Assembly (NCBI RefSeq): GCF_024160145.1
Contig: NZ_JAMYWQ010000005.1
Coordinates: 1 to 64,000, forward strand
DNA length: 64,000 nucleotides
Direction of reading: 5' to 3'
DNA from: Serratia nevei
Lineage (GTDB): Bacteria > Pseudomonadota > Gammaproteobacteria > Enterobacterales > Enterobacteriaceae
The first letter of the stretch is position 1; every line of letters starts with the position of its first letter. Shown here in pieces: positions 21,701 to 30,472 of this stretch. A program made the translations under genes and the position numbers. A model generated the notes under the pieces. It was not told the DNA's origin, ran no database searches, and was given only the letters and a program-made list of their open reading frames with translations.

Positions 21701-22426
21701 ATGCGCATCGTTAAGCTCTCCCCACAGTCGTTGGCATTTCCCTCGCCTGAGGGCGCCCTGCGCGATCCCAACGGCCTGCTGGCGATCGGCGGCGACCTAA
21801 CGGCGCCGCGGCTGCTGGCAGCCTACGAGCGCGGCATTTTCCCCTGGTATTCGCCAGGGGAAGCGATTCTGTGGTGGTCACCCGATCCGCGTGCGGTGCT
21901 GTTCCCGGCCGAGTTTCATCTCAACCGCAGCCTGAAACGCTTTTTGCGCCACGATCCGTTTCGCATCACGCTCAATCACGATTTCGCCGCGGTGATCGCC
22001 GCCTGCGCCCACCGGCCGGACGAAGGCACCTGGATCGGCCCGGAGGTGCAGCGCGCCTATCAGCATCTGCATCGTCTCGGTTACGCGCACTCGGTGGAGG
22101 TATGGCAGGAGGATCAGCTGGTTGGCGGCATGTATGGCGTGGCACAGGGCGCATTGTTCTGCGGCGAATCGATGTTCAGCCGCGTCGCCAACGCCTCCAA
22201 ATGCGCATTGATGGCCTTTTGCCGCCATTTTGCCGCTTATGGCGGGGAATTGATTGACTGCCAGGTGCTGAACGCTCACACTGCCCGCCTTGGCGCGCGT
22301 GAAATTCCGCGCCGTCAATTTTTGCAGCAGCTCAGCACCCTTCAACGGCAGCCATTGGCGCCGGCGTGCTGGGAGCCGCAAGTCATATCCCCACAGCCGG
22401 TTGAACCGCCCTCCCCAGCAAACTAA
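21701..22426 (+). CDS. aat: leucyl/phenylalanyl-tRNA-protein transferase
   Basis: Aat moves Leu or Phe from aminoacyl-tRNA to proteins with N-terminal Arg or Lys, making N-degrons that ClpS delivers to ClpAP. The 241-residue protein has the family core: [20 protein letters not shown] near the N-terminus, [17 protein letters not shown] and the catalytic region [19 protein letters not shown]. clpA and clpS, which act downstream in the same pathway, lie just beyond infA. It probably belongs to the cydDC transcript, with infA 105 bases further on having its own promoter. Confidence 0.97.
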   Translation: MRIVKLSPQSLAFPSPEGALRDPNGLLAIGGDLTAPRLLAAYERGIFPWYSPGEAILWWSPDPRAVLFPAEFHLNRSLKRFLRHDPFRITLNHDFAAVIAACAHRPDEGTWIGPEVQRAYQHLHRLGYAHSVEVWQEDQLVGGMYGVAQGALFCGESMFSRVANASKCALMAFCRHFAAYGGELIDCQVLNAHTARLGAREIPRRQFLQQLSTLQRQPLAPACWEPQVISPQPVEPPSPAN

Positions 22427-22513
22427 TTGGTGGAAACGGTGCAATGTTCACCGACACATCTTTACATAATGGGGGTTTTTCGGCATTATCTTGCCGGTTA
22501 AAAACTAAGGTAG

Positions 22514-22750
<237 letters not shown>

Positions 22751-22801
22751 TCGGCTCATCGCGCGCCACACGCTGGCGGCATCGAGGATGTAATCCCTCG
22801 G

Positions 22802-22874
22802 GAGCCCTTTCCGTTTACCCCCGCAGCGACGTTACACAACGGGTTGCAGGTGCGCAGGTAAACTGAGAGGGCTC
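22802..22874. other. long imperfect hairpin between infA and clpA
   Basis: Bases 22802-22825 pair with 22851-22874 through 24 positions with only three mismatches and one possible G-U. The outer arms read GAGCCCTTTCCGTTTACC and GGTAAACTGAGAGGGCTC. The 25-base loop contains a second small hairpin CGTT-ACAC-AACG. It could be part of a structured 3' end of infA mRNA, a small RNA or a decayed palindromic repeat. It has no T tract of its own; the shared terminator is 34 bases further on. Confidence 0.6.
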
Positions 22875-22906
22875 ACTCGTTTCTGTTGTACGGTGAATCT
22901 CACCCA

Positions 22907-22938
22907 TAAAAAAAGCGATGCCGAAGCATCGCTTTTTC
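22907..22938. terminator. bidirectional terminator between infA and clpA
   Basis: AAAAAAAGCGATGC-CGAA-GCATCGCTTTTTCTT has a strong stem with A and T tracts on both sides and serves the convergent infA and clpA transcripts. Confidence 0.9.
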
Positions 22939-22954
22939 TTTGCCTGAAGCAGCC

Positions 22955-25240
22955 TTAGTGCACCGCGCCCTCGTCCGCCTTGCGCTTGGCGGCGCTGAGG
23001 AAGTGGTAGGTCAGCTGTTTCTTGTCCTTGTCCAGCTCGACCTTCACGGAACCGCCGTCCACCAGCGAACCGAACAGCAGTTCGTTGGCCAACGGTTTCT
23101 TCAGGTTTTCCTGCATGACGCGCGCCATCGGGCGAGCGCCCATCGCACGGTCGTAGCCCTTCACCGACAGCCAGTCGCGCGCTTCGTCGCTCACTTCCAG
23201 CGAGACGCCCTTCGCATCCAGCTGCGCCTGCAGTTCGACGATAAACTTGTCGACCACCTGCTGGATCACCTCGGTAGACAGATGGTTGAACCAGATGATG
23301 TTGTCCAGACGGTTGCGGAACTCCGGCGTAAACACCTTCTTGATCTCTTCCATCGCGTCGGTGCTGTTGTCCTGTTGCACCAGGCCGATCGATTTGCGTT
23401 CGGTTTCCCGCACCCCGGCGTTGGTGGTCATCACCAGGATCACGTTGCGGAAGTCCGCCTTGCGGCCGTTGTTGTCGGTCAGCGTCCCGTTGTCCATCAC
23501 CTGCAGCAGCAGGTTGAACACGTCCGGGTGCGCCTTCTCGATCTCATCGAGCAGCACCACCGCATGCGGATGCTTGATTACCGCATCGGTCAACAGCCCG
23601 CCCTGATCGTAACCGACATAGCCCGGAGGCGCGCCGATCAGACGACTGACGGTATGCCGCTCCATGTACTCGGACATGTCGAAACGCAGCAGCTCGATAT
23701 CCATCGCCTTGGCCAACTGTACGGTGACCTCGGTTTTCCCGACCCCGGTCGGCCCGGCGAACAGGAAGGAACCGACCGGCTTGCGCTCGTGCCCCAGACC
23801 GGCGCGGCTCATCTTGATAGCTTCTGTCAACGCTTCGATCGCCTGATCCTGGCCGAATACCAACATCTTCAAACGATCGCCCAGGTTTCTCAGCACGTCG
23901 CGATCGCTGGCCGACACAGTTTTCTCCGGGATGCGGGCGATGCGCGCCACCACGGATTCGATATCGGCCACGTTGACGGTTTTCTTGCGCTTGCTGGCCG
24001 GCATCAACCGGCTGCGGGCGCCCGCCTCGTCGATCACGTCGATCGCCTTGTCCGGCAGATGACGATCGTTGATGTATTTCACCGACAGGTCCACCGCGGC
24101 GCGGATCGCCTTGGCGGTATAACGCACGTCGTGGTGCGCTTCATACTTGGCCTTCAGGCCGTTGATGATCTGCACGGTCTCTTCCGCCGTCGGCTCGGTG
24201 ATGTCGATCTTCTGGAAACGGCGCGCCAGGGCGCGATCCTTTTCGAAGATATTGCTGAACTCCTGGTAGGTGGTCGAGCCGATCACCCGGATCTTGCCGC
24301 TCGACAGCAGCGGCTTGATCAGGTTGGCGGCATCCACCTGCCCACCGGAAGCCGCGCCGGCGCCGATGATGGTGTGAATTTCATCGATGAACAGGATGCT
24401 GTTCTGATCCTGCTCCAGCTGTTTGAGCAGTGCCTTGAAGCGCTTCTCGAAGTCGCCGCGGTATTTGGTGCCGGCCAGCAGTGAACCGATATCCAGCGAA
24501 TACAGCGTGCAGTCCGCCATCACTTCCGGCACGTCGCCCTGCACGATACGCCAGGCCAGGCCTTCGGCGATGGCGGTCTTGCCGACGCCGGATTCGCCGA
24601 CCAGCAGCGGGTTGTTTTTACGACGGCGGCACAGCACCTGAATCGCGCGCTCCAGCTCACGATCGCGGCCGATCAACGGATCGATGCCGCCCACACGGGC
24701 CAACTGATTGAGGTTGGTGGTGAAGTTTTCCATACGGTCTTCCCCTCCGGACTGCTCTTCGTTCACCGGGTTTTCCGCATTCGGCGCTTGGCCCGGCTCG
24801 TCTTTACGCGTGCCATGTGAAATGAAGTTCACCACGTCGAGACGGCTGACGTCGTGTTTGCGCAGCAGATAGGCCGCCTGCGACTCCTGCTCGCTGAAGA
24901 TGGCTACCAACACGTTGGCGCCGGACACTTCGCTGCGGCCGGAAGATTGCACATGGAAGACCGCGCGCTGCAACACGCGCTGGAAGCTGAGCGTCGGCTG
25001 AGTGTCGCGCTCTTCTTCGCCGGCGGGCAGCGTCGGTGTGGTTTGTTCGATGAAGGCTTCCAGCTCCTGGCGCAACGCGGCCAGATCCACCGTACATGCC
25101 TCAAGCGCTTCTCGCGCGGCAGGGTTGCTCAGCAATGCCAGCAACAGGTGCTCCACGGTCATAAACTCGTGTCTGTGCTCACGCGCCCTGGCGAAAGCCA
25201 TGTTGAGACTGAGTTCCAGTTCTTGATTGAGCATAAGCAC
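22955..25240 (-). CDS. clpA: ATP-dependent Clp protease ATP-binding subunit ClpA
   Basis: ClpA is an unfoldase that feeds proteins to the ClpP peptidase. The 761-residue protein has the ClpA N-domain (about 1-143, where ClpS docks) and two AAA+ modules. Walker A sites are GESGVGKTA at about 214 and GPTGVGKTE at about 494. The ClpP-docking loop with IGL (KSIGLVQQ) is present in the second module. It lies 21 bases after clpS and is read from the same promoter. In E. coli clpA has two N-terminal starts; the full-length one is given here. Confidence 0.98.
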   Translation of the reverse strand: MLMLNQELELSLNMAFARAREHRHEFMTVEHLLLALLSNPAAREALEACTVDLAALRQELEAFIEQTTPTLPAGEEERDTQPTLSFQRVLQRAVFHVQSSGRSEVSGANVLVAIFSEQESQAAYLLRKHDVSRLDVVNFISHGTRKDEPGQAPNAENPVNEEQSGGEDRMENFTTNLNQLARVGGIDPLIGRDRELERAIQVLCRRRKNNPLLVGESGVGKTAIAEGLAWRIVQGDVPEVMADCTLYSLDIGSLLAGTKYRGDFEKRFKALLKQLEQDQNSILFIDEIHTIIGAGAASGGQVDAANLIKPLLSSGKIRVIGSTTYQEFSNIFEKDRALARRFQKIDITEPTAEETVQIINGLKAKYEAHHDVRYTAKAIRAAVDLSVKYINDRHLPDKAIDVIDEAGARSRLMPASKRKKTVNVADIESVVARIARIPEKTVSASDRDVLRNLGDRLKMLVFGQDQAIEALTEAIKMSRAGLGHERKPVGSFLFAGPTGVGKTEVTVQLAKAMDIELLRFDMSEYMERHTVSRLIGAPPGYVGYDQGGLLTDAVIKHPHAVVLLDEIEKAHPDVFNLLLQVMDNGTLTDNNGRKADFRNVILVMTTNAGVRETERKSIGLVQQDNSTDAMEEIKKVFTPEFRNRLDNIIWFNHLSTEVIQQVVDKFIVELQAQLDAKGVSLEVSDEARDWLSVKGYDRAMGARPMARVMQENLKKPLANELLFGSLVDGGSVKVELDKDKKQLTYHFLSAAKRKADEGAVH

Positions 25241-25261
25241 CTCCCCAATAGATTGCCTTAT

Positions 25262-25582
25262 TCAGGCTTTTTCCAGCGTACAAAGCAACGGATGCTCGTT
25301 CTCCCTTGCGTACCGGTTCACATGGACGACTTTGGTTTCCGCCACCTCGGCGGTAAAAACACCACAGATCGCCTTGCCTTGATAGTGGACCGTGAGCATC
25401 AGTTGCGTTGCGCGTTCAATATCATAAGAAAAGAACTTTTGCAGAACGTCAATCACAAATTCCATCGGTGTGTAATCGTCGTTGTTAAGTATAACTTTAT
25501 ACATAGACGGCGGTTTTACCGCATCGATTTGTTTTTCTTCGGCCAAGTGTTCAAAGTTTAGCCAGTCGTTGTTATTGCCCAT
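25262..25582 (-). CDS. clpS: ClpAP adaptor protein ClpS
   Basis: This 106-residue N-recognin binds N-degron substrates (N-terminal Leu, Phe, Tyr, Trp) and delivers them to ClpA. The conserved [14 protein letters not shown] motif (about 34-47) that builds the N-degron pocket is present, as is [20 protein letters not shown]. The N-terminal tail of about 25 residues is the flexible part that engages ClpA. It is the first gene of a clpS-clpA unit, and its product works downstream of Aat. It is divergent from cspD across about 360 bases. Confidence 0.97.
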   Translation of the reverse strand: MGNNNDWLNFEHLAEEKQIDAVKPPSMYKVILNNDDYTPMEFVIDVLQKFFSYDIERATQLMLTVHYQGKAICGVFTAEVAETKVVHVNRYARENEHPLLCTLEKA

Positions 25583-25939
25583 CGCTGCTCATCTTCTCTG
25601 CTCTGCCCTCTTATATGGGGGCAGGTTTCGGTTATTCAAAGTGGGGGATAGTTACTATTTTATCATCTTCGGCATCGTCCCGCCGCACTGTAACGTGCGC
25701 AAAAAAACGGGCCAATTGTGACTGAATCGTGGCAATAGCGTTACCTGCTTCAAACTTTGATGAACTGCCCCCCGCCGACAAAAGCCGATCCCTTGACGCC
25801 CCGATCATTTGCTCTAGAGTGTAAATTCGTGGCTGGTGGTCTTTTAACCACCCTTTGTCCACCCTGCTACCCGCCTCCCGGCGGGTGCGAAATCAGTTAT
25901 TCATCTCACTTAAAATAGCGTTGCGAGGGATGTAAAAGC
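25583..25939. other. divergent control region between clpS and cspD
   Basis: No gene is supported in these 357 bases. The only clear structure is a perfect 7-bp hairpin ACCCGCC-TCCC-GGCGGGT at 25869-25886, which lies in the cspD promoter or leader. A weakly supported leftward open frame (25632-25862) has no family resemblance. cspD is known to be induced in stationary phase in E. coli. Confidence 0.5.
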
Positions 25940-26161
25940 ATGGAGACGGGTACTGTTAAATGGTTTAACAACGCCAAAGGTTTTGGTTTCATCTGCCCAG
26001 CCGGCGGTGGCGAAGATATTTTCGCGCATTATTCCACCATCAAAATGGATGGTTACAGAACGTTGAAGGCGGGTCAGCAGGTCAGCTTCGACGTGCATCA
26101 AGGGCCAAAAGGGAACCATGCCAGTCTTATTGTGCCGGTGGAAAGCGAGGCACTGTCCTAA
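25940..26161 (+). CDS. cspD: cold-shock-like protein CspD
   Basis: The 73-residue single cold-shock domain carries RNP1 (KGFGFI, 13-18) and RNP2 (DIFAHY, 26-31). The start METGTVKWFNNAKG is that of CspD, which, unlike CspA, inhibits DNA replication in stationary or starved cells by binding single-stranded DNA. It is a single-gene unit next to clpS, as in E. coli, and is followed by a good terminator. Confidence 0.95.
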   Translation: METGTVKWFNNAKGFGFICPAGGGEDIFAHYSTIKMDGYRTLKAGQQVSFDVHQGPKGNHASLIVPVESEALS

Positions 26162-26203
26162 ACGCTTCCGGGAGCGTCACGCTGCACTGACCGTGACTGC
26201 GAT

Positions 26204-26237
26204 AAAAATGCCAGCCGCCGTGTGACTGGCATTTTTT
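26204..26237. terminator. terminator between cspD and macB
   Basis: AAAAATGCCAG...CTGGCATTTTTT is a strong stem with A and T tracts, usable by both convergent transcripts. Confidence 0.9.
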
Positions 26238-26248
26238 ATGCCTGTGAG

Positions 26249-28195
26249 TTACTCGCGCGCCAACGCATCGATCGGATTCAGCCGCGCGGCATTGCGCGCC
26301 GGCAGATAGCCGAACACCACGCCGATACCGGTGGAACAGAGGAACGCGCTCAGCAACGCCGCCGGCGGGAAGCTGATCTGCCAGCCCGGCAATACCAGCT
26401 GCACCGCCAGGCCGATGGCAAACGACAGCGTAATCCCCAGCGCCCCCCCCACCAGGCAGACCAACACCGCCTCGATCAGGAACTGCTGCAACACGTCGCC
26501 GGAACGGGCGCCCACCGCCATGCGGATGCCGATCTCGCGCGTGCGTTCGGTCACCGACACCAGCATGATGTTCATCACGCCGATACCGCCGACCACCAGC
26601 GAAATCACCGCCACCAGCGTCAGGAACAGCTGCAGCGTGCGGGTGGTTTTCTCGGCGGTTTGCACCAGGCTGTCCATGTTATAGGTGAAGAAGTCCTTCT
26701 TGCCGTGGCGTAGCGTCAACAGGCGCGACAGCTGCTGTTCCGCTTCCTTGCTGTCGTAGCCGTCCCGGATGCGCACGGTGATCGAATCGAAATAATTGTT
26801 GCCCATCAGCCGGTTGGCCATGGTGCTGTAAGGCACCCACACGTTCAGCGTCTTGCTGCTGCCGAACATCGACTGCTTCTCCTTGGCCACGCCGACCACC
26901 GTCGCCGGCATGTTGCCCACCAGGATCACCTCGCCCACCACATTTTTCTGGTGCGGGAACAGCCGCCGCTGGGTATTGGCGTCGATCACCACCGTCTGCG
27001 CCTGCGACTGCACCTGCAGCGGATCGATGCCGACGCCCTGGGTAAAGCTCATGCCGTACACGCGGAAGAACTGCTCGCTGACGCCGTTGACGTTGGCCGC
27101 CGCGTCGACGTTGCCCAAGCGCAGCCGCATGCTGCTGCTGATGCTCGGCGACAGCGCGCTGATATACGGTTGTTCGCGCAGCGCATCGAGATCGCCGTAT
27201 TTCAACGATTGCCGGTAGGTCGGATCGTCATCGCCGAAGTCCTTGCCGGGATAGATATCGACGGTGTTGGTGCCGATGGATTTGATGTCCGCCAGCACCA
27301 TCTGCTTCGCGGCATCGCCGATCACCAGGATAGACACTACCGAGGCGATGCCGATAATGATGCCAAGCATGGTCAGCGCGGTGCGCATCTTGTTGGCCGC
27401 CATCGCGCGCCAGGCCATCACCAGCGCCTCGCGGAAGCGGCCGCCCATCTGCCGCCAGGAAGCCGCCGCGGCGGCCAGCGCCAGCGGCTTGGCCTGCGCA
27501 TTCTCCTGTGGCGCCGGACGCGAGTCGGCGATGATCTCGCCGTCGCGGATCTCGATGATCCGCTCCGCCTGACGCGCCACCGCCGGATCGTGGGTCACCA
27601 GGATCACCGTGTGGCCCTGGGTGCACAGCTGTTTGAGGATCGCCATCACTTCTTCACCGGAATGGCTGTCGAGCGCGCCGGTCGGTTCATCCGCCAGGAT
27701 CACCTGCCCGCCGTTCATCAGCGCGCGGGCAATGCTGACGCGCTGCTGCTGGCCACCGGAAAGCTGGCTCGGCCGGTAGTTAACGCGCTCCCCCAACCCC
27801 AGACGCCGCAACAGCGTCTCCGCCCGTTCGCGCCGCGCCGCTTTGCCCAGCCCGGCGTACACCGCCGGCACTTCGACGTTGTGCGCCGCGCTCAGGTGCG
27901 GCAGCAGATGATAGCGCTGAAAGATAAAGCCGAAATGCTCGCGCCGCAGCTGTGCCAGCGCATCGTCGCTCAGCGTCGCCACATCCTGCCCGGCCACCCG
28001 ATACACGCCGGCGCTCGGCTTATCCAGACAGCCGAGAATGTTCATCAGCGTCGATTTCCCGGAGCCGGAGGCCCCCATGATCGCCACCATTTCACCGGCG
28101 TCAATGCTCAGGCTGATCCCCTTCAGCACCTCCACCGTCTGCTCGCCGGAACGGTAGCTGCGGCGAATGCCGCTCAGTTGCAACAGCGCCGCCAT
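26249..28195 (-). CDS. macB: macrolide/peptide export ABC protein MacB
   Basis: The 648-residue protein has exactly the E. coli MacB length. The N-terminal ATPase has Walker A GASGSGKST at about 40, signature [15 protein letters not shown] at about 145 and LADEPTGALD. Four membrane segments follow (about 275, 525, 575, 610) around a large periplasmic domain (about 300-520). MacB works as a mechanotransmission pump with MacA and TolC to expel macrolides, enterotoxin or other periplasmic substrates. Its ATG overlaps the macA stop by one base. Confidence 0.97.
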   Translation of the reverse strand: MAALLQLSGIRRSYRSGEQTVEVLKGISLSIDAGEMVAIMGASGSGKSTLMNILGCLDKPSAGVYRVAGQDVATLSDDALAQLRREHFGFIFQRYHLLPHLSAAHNVEVPAVYAGLGKAARRERAETLLRRLGLGERVNYRPSQLSGGQQQRVSIARALMNGGQVILADEPTGALDSHSGEEVMAILKQLCTQGHTVILVTHDPAVARQAERIIEIRDGEIIADSRPAPQENAQAKPLALAAAAASWRQMGGRFREALVMAWRAMAANKMRTALTMLGIIIGIASVVSILVIGDAAKQMVLADIKSIGTNTVDIYPGKDFGDDDPTYRQSLKYGDLDALREQPYISALSPSISSSMRLRLGNVDAAANVNGVSEQFFRVYGMSFTQGVGIDPLQVQSQAQTVVIDANTQRRLFPHQKNVVGEVILVGNMPATVVGVAKEKQSMFGSSKTLNVWVPYSTMANRLMGNNYFDSITVRIRDGYDSKEAEQQLSRLLTLRHGKKDFFTYNMDSLVQTAEKTTRTLQLFLTLVAVISLVVGGIGVMNIMLVSVTERTREIGIRMAVGARSGDVLQQFLIEAVLVCLVGGALGITLSFAIGLAVQLVLPGWQISFPPAALLSAFLCSTGIGVVFGYLPARNAARLNPIDALARE

Positions 28196-29310
28196 CAGCC
28201 GGCCTCCACGCCGCCGCGGCTGACGATCACCTCATCGCCCGCCTTAAGCCCGCTGAGGATCTGCACCTCGATATTATTGCGCAGGCCGATAGCCACCTCG
28301 CGCTTCTCTTCCTTGCCCTGTTTCAGCACCGAGACGTGGTAGCGATTGTCGGCAATCTGATCGCCCAGTGCCGCCAGCGGGATCACCAGCGCCTGCTCGA
28401 CGCCGGCCAGCTGAATATGCACCTGCGCCGTCATTTGCAAGCGCAGCAGCCTTTCCGGGTTGGGCACTTCGAAGCGCGCGTAATAGAAGATGGCGTTGTT
28501 GACCTTTTCCGGCGTCGGCTGAATGTCTTTCAACACGCCGTCGAAGCGCCGGGTCGGATCGCCCAGCACCGTGAACCAGGCCTTCTGACCCGGTTTGAGG
28601 TTAATGACGTCGGCCTCCGATACCTGCGCCTTCACCAGCATGGTGCCAAGATCCGCCAACGTCAGAATGTTCGGCGCCTGCTGGGCTGCGATCACCGTCT
28701 GGCCCTGCAGCGTGGTGATCTGCACCACGTCGCCATCCATCGGCGCTTCAATACGGGTGTAGGCGAGGTTGATCTTGGCGGTATCCAGGCTGGCCTGGTT
28801 CCGCGCGATCTGCGCATTGATGGTGCCCACCTGCGCCTTCTTCACCGCCAGCTGCGTCGCCGCCTGATCCAGATCCTGGCGCGATACCGCCTGCAGCTTG
28901 GCCAGCGCCTGGTTGCGCTGCAGCGTGACCGTCGCCAGCTGCTGCTCGGCCTGCGCCTGCAGCAGTTGCGCATGCAGTTCGCGCAGCGTCGCCTCGCCTT
29001 CGCGAATGCTGTTCTGCGCCTGTTGCGGATCGATAACCCCCAGCAACTGGCCTTTCTTCACCTTGTCGCCGATCTCGACATACAGCTTCTCCAACTGCCC
29101 ACTGACCTGCGCGCCGACGTCAACCTTACGCACCGCGTCCAGTTGGCCAGTCGCCAACACGTTCTGCTGCAGATCGCGCTTGCTGACTTTCACCGTTTTG
29201 AAATCGGTTGGCGCCGGATGGCGAAAGTGCCAAACGGCCGCGGCGGCAAGCGCCGCAATCACCGCCAGAGCGAGTATCCAGCGGCGTTTATGTCCTTTAA
29301 ACCCTGTCAA
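28195..29310 (-). CDS. macA: macrolide export periplasmic adaptor MacA
   Basis: The 371-residue membrane-fusion protein has one N-terminal membrane anchor (about 10-30), a lipoyl/barrel-sandwich part, a long coiled-coil hairpin (about 90-170, rich in Ala and Gln) and C-terminal beta domains. It bridges MacB to TolC. It is the first gene of the macAB operon. ybjX lies upstream and divergent across about 190 bases, as in E. coli, where ybjX belongs to the PhoP regulon; I could not fix a PhoP box with confidence here. Confidence 0.96.
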   Translation of the reverse strand: MTGFKGHKRRWILALAVIAALAAAAVWHFRHPAPTDFKTVKVSKRDLQQNVLATGQLDAVRKVDVGAQVSGQLEKLYVEIGDKVKKGQLLGVIDPQQAQNSIREGEATLRELHAQLLQAQAEQQLATVTLQRNQALAKLQAVSRQDLDQAATQLAVKKAQVGTINAQIARNQASLDTAKINLAYTRIEAPMDGDVVQITTLQGQTVIAAQQAPNILTLADLGTMLVKAQVSEADVINLKPGQKAWFTVLGDPTRRFDGVLKDIQPTPEKVNNAIFYYARFEVPNPERLLRLQMTAQVHIQLAGVEQALVIPLAALGDQIADNRYHVSVLKQGKEEKREVAIGLRNNIEVQILSGLKAGDEVIVSRGGVEAG

Positions 29311-29504
29311 AATTGACCTGCCTGTGCTTGTGAATATCGACCGCCCATTGCGGCGGCGGTGCTAAATTAGCACGCACCGCAGTGAATAACTAAACCTTAG
29401 CTCAACACAATGTGGAGACACGCTTGGTTACAGTTCGGCATTGAACTCCCGTTTAGTGAAGCCTTGATGAAATAGCGCCATTCAACATAGCCAAGGATTT
29501 CATC

Positions 29505-30458
29505 ATGTCACAGCTCAGCTACCCACTCGCCTCCGCTCAGCCGCTTAACGGCTGGCAACTGATGACGGCGCTGATCAATGGCGAAACGGCGCCGAGCAAT
29601 GCCTGGAAAAAGACCTCGTTTCGCCTGAAGTTTCTCGGCCGTTCGCTGCTCAACTGGCGCACCACTCACGGCCTGCTCAGCGCCCTGGCCAGCAACCCGC
29701 TGCGGGAGGAGATCCTGAGCGCGCAGCCGAACCTGCCGTGCAAACTGCATCGCCCGTACCTGGCGGCAAACATGAGCAAGATCGAAGGCCTGTTCGCCCT
29801 GCGCGATCATTACGATCTTATCGTGCAGCGCATGCCGCTGAAGATGCGTCTCGGCCACCTCGGCCCGCAGCCTTTCGTGCTGGCCAGCGCGATGGGCAAG
29901 AACGAAGCGCCGATCGCGCTGGAGCTGGCGGCGATCGACAAGCTGAATAAGGAAGGGGAAACCACGCTGCTGCTGCGCAACGCCAACGGCGTGATGCTGG
30001 CGGAGATCACCTTTGCGCTGATGCATTATCAGCAACAGCCGACGCTGTTCATCGGCGGCCTGCAGGGCGCGAACCACGACGTGCCGCACGCCGAGATCCA
30101 GCACACGACCAAAGAGTGTCACGGCCTGTTCCCCAAACGGCTGGTGCTGGAAGGCATCTGCACGCTGGCGCGGCACCTCGGCATCCGCCAGATCGTGGCG
30201 GTCGGCAACGCCACCCATATCTATCAGAACTGGCGTTACCAGAGTAAGAAGAAGGACAAGCTGCACGCCGATTACGATCAGTTCTGGCTGTCGATGGGCG
30301 CCGAACCACTCGACAGCGGCTATTTCCTGCTGCCCGAGCGCATCGCCCGCAAGCCGATCGAAGAGATTGCCAGCAAGAAGCGCGCCGAGTATCGCCGCCG
30401 CTATCAGTTGTTGGACGAGCTGGAACAGGGATTGGCGGCGCATTTCTGCGCCCGATAA
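29505..30458 (+). CDS. ybjX: VirK/YbjX family protein (DUF535)
   Basis: The 317-residue cytoplasmic protein has the DUF535 pattern of YbjX and VirK (HLGPQPFVLASAMGKNEAPI, FIGGLQGAN, VGNATHIYQNWRYQSKKKDKLHADYDQFW in pieces). Relatives in Salmonella and Shigella are PhoP- or virulence-regulated and affect resistance to antimicrobial peptides, but the biochemical activity is unknown. AAGGA stands about 9 bases before the ATG. It is a single gene, convergent with ybjD. Confidence 0.93.
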   Translation: MSQLSYPLASAQPLNGWQLMTALINGETAPSNAWKKTSFRLKFLGRSLLNWRTTHGLLSALASNPLREEILSAQPNLPCKLHRPYLAANMSKIEGLFALRDHYDLIVQRMPLKMRLGHLGPQPFVLASAMGKNEAPIALELAAIDKLNKEGETTLLLRNANGVMLAEITFALMHYQQQPTLFIGGLQGANHDVPHAEIQHTTKECHGLFPKRLVLEGICTLARHLGIRQIVAVGNATHIYQNWRYQSKKKDKLHADYDQFWLSMGAEPLDSGYFLLPERIARKPIEEIASKKRAEYRRRYQLLDELEQGLAAHFCAR

Positions 30459-30472
30459 CGCCCGGCGGGCCG

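Noticed and set aside
22751-22954. tRNA-Ser gene (serW) expected after infA
   Set aside because: I looked for the GGTGAGGTGTCCGAGTGG start and the GGTTCGAATCC T-arm and found neither.
25632-25862. 76-codon leftward frame upstream of clpS
   Set aside because: It lies in the divergent promoter region, has no ribosome binding site and no family likeness.
29311-29504. PhoP box between macA and ybjX
   Set aside because: GTTTA-like pieces occur (for example near 29450), but no pair with the correct 5-base spacing is convincing.
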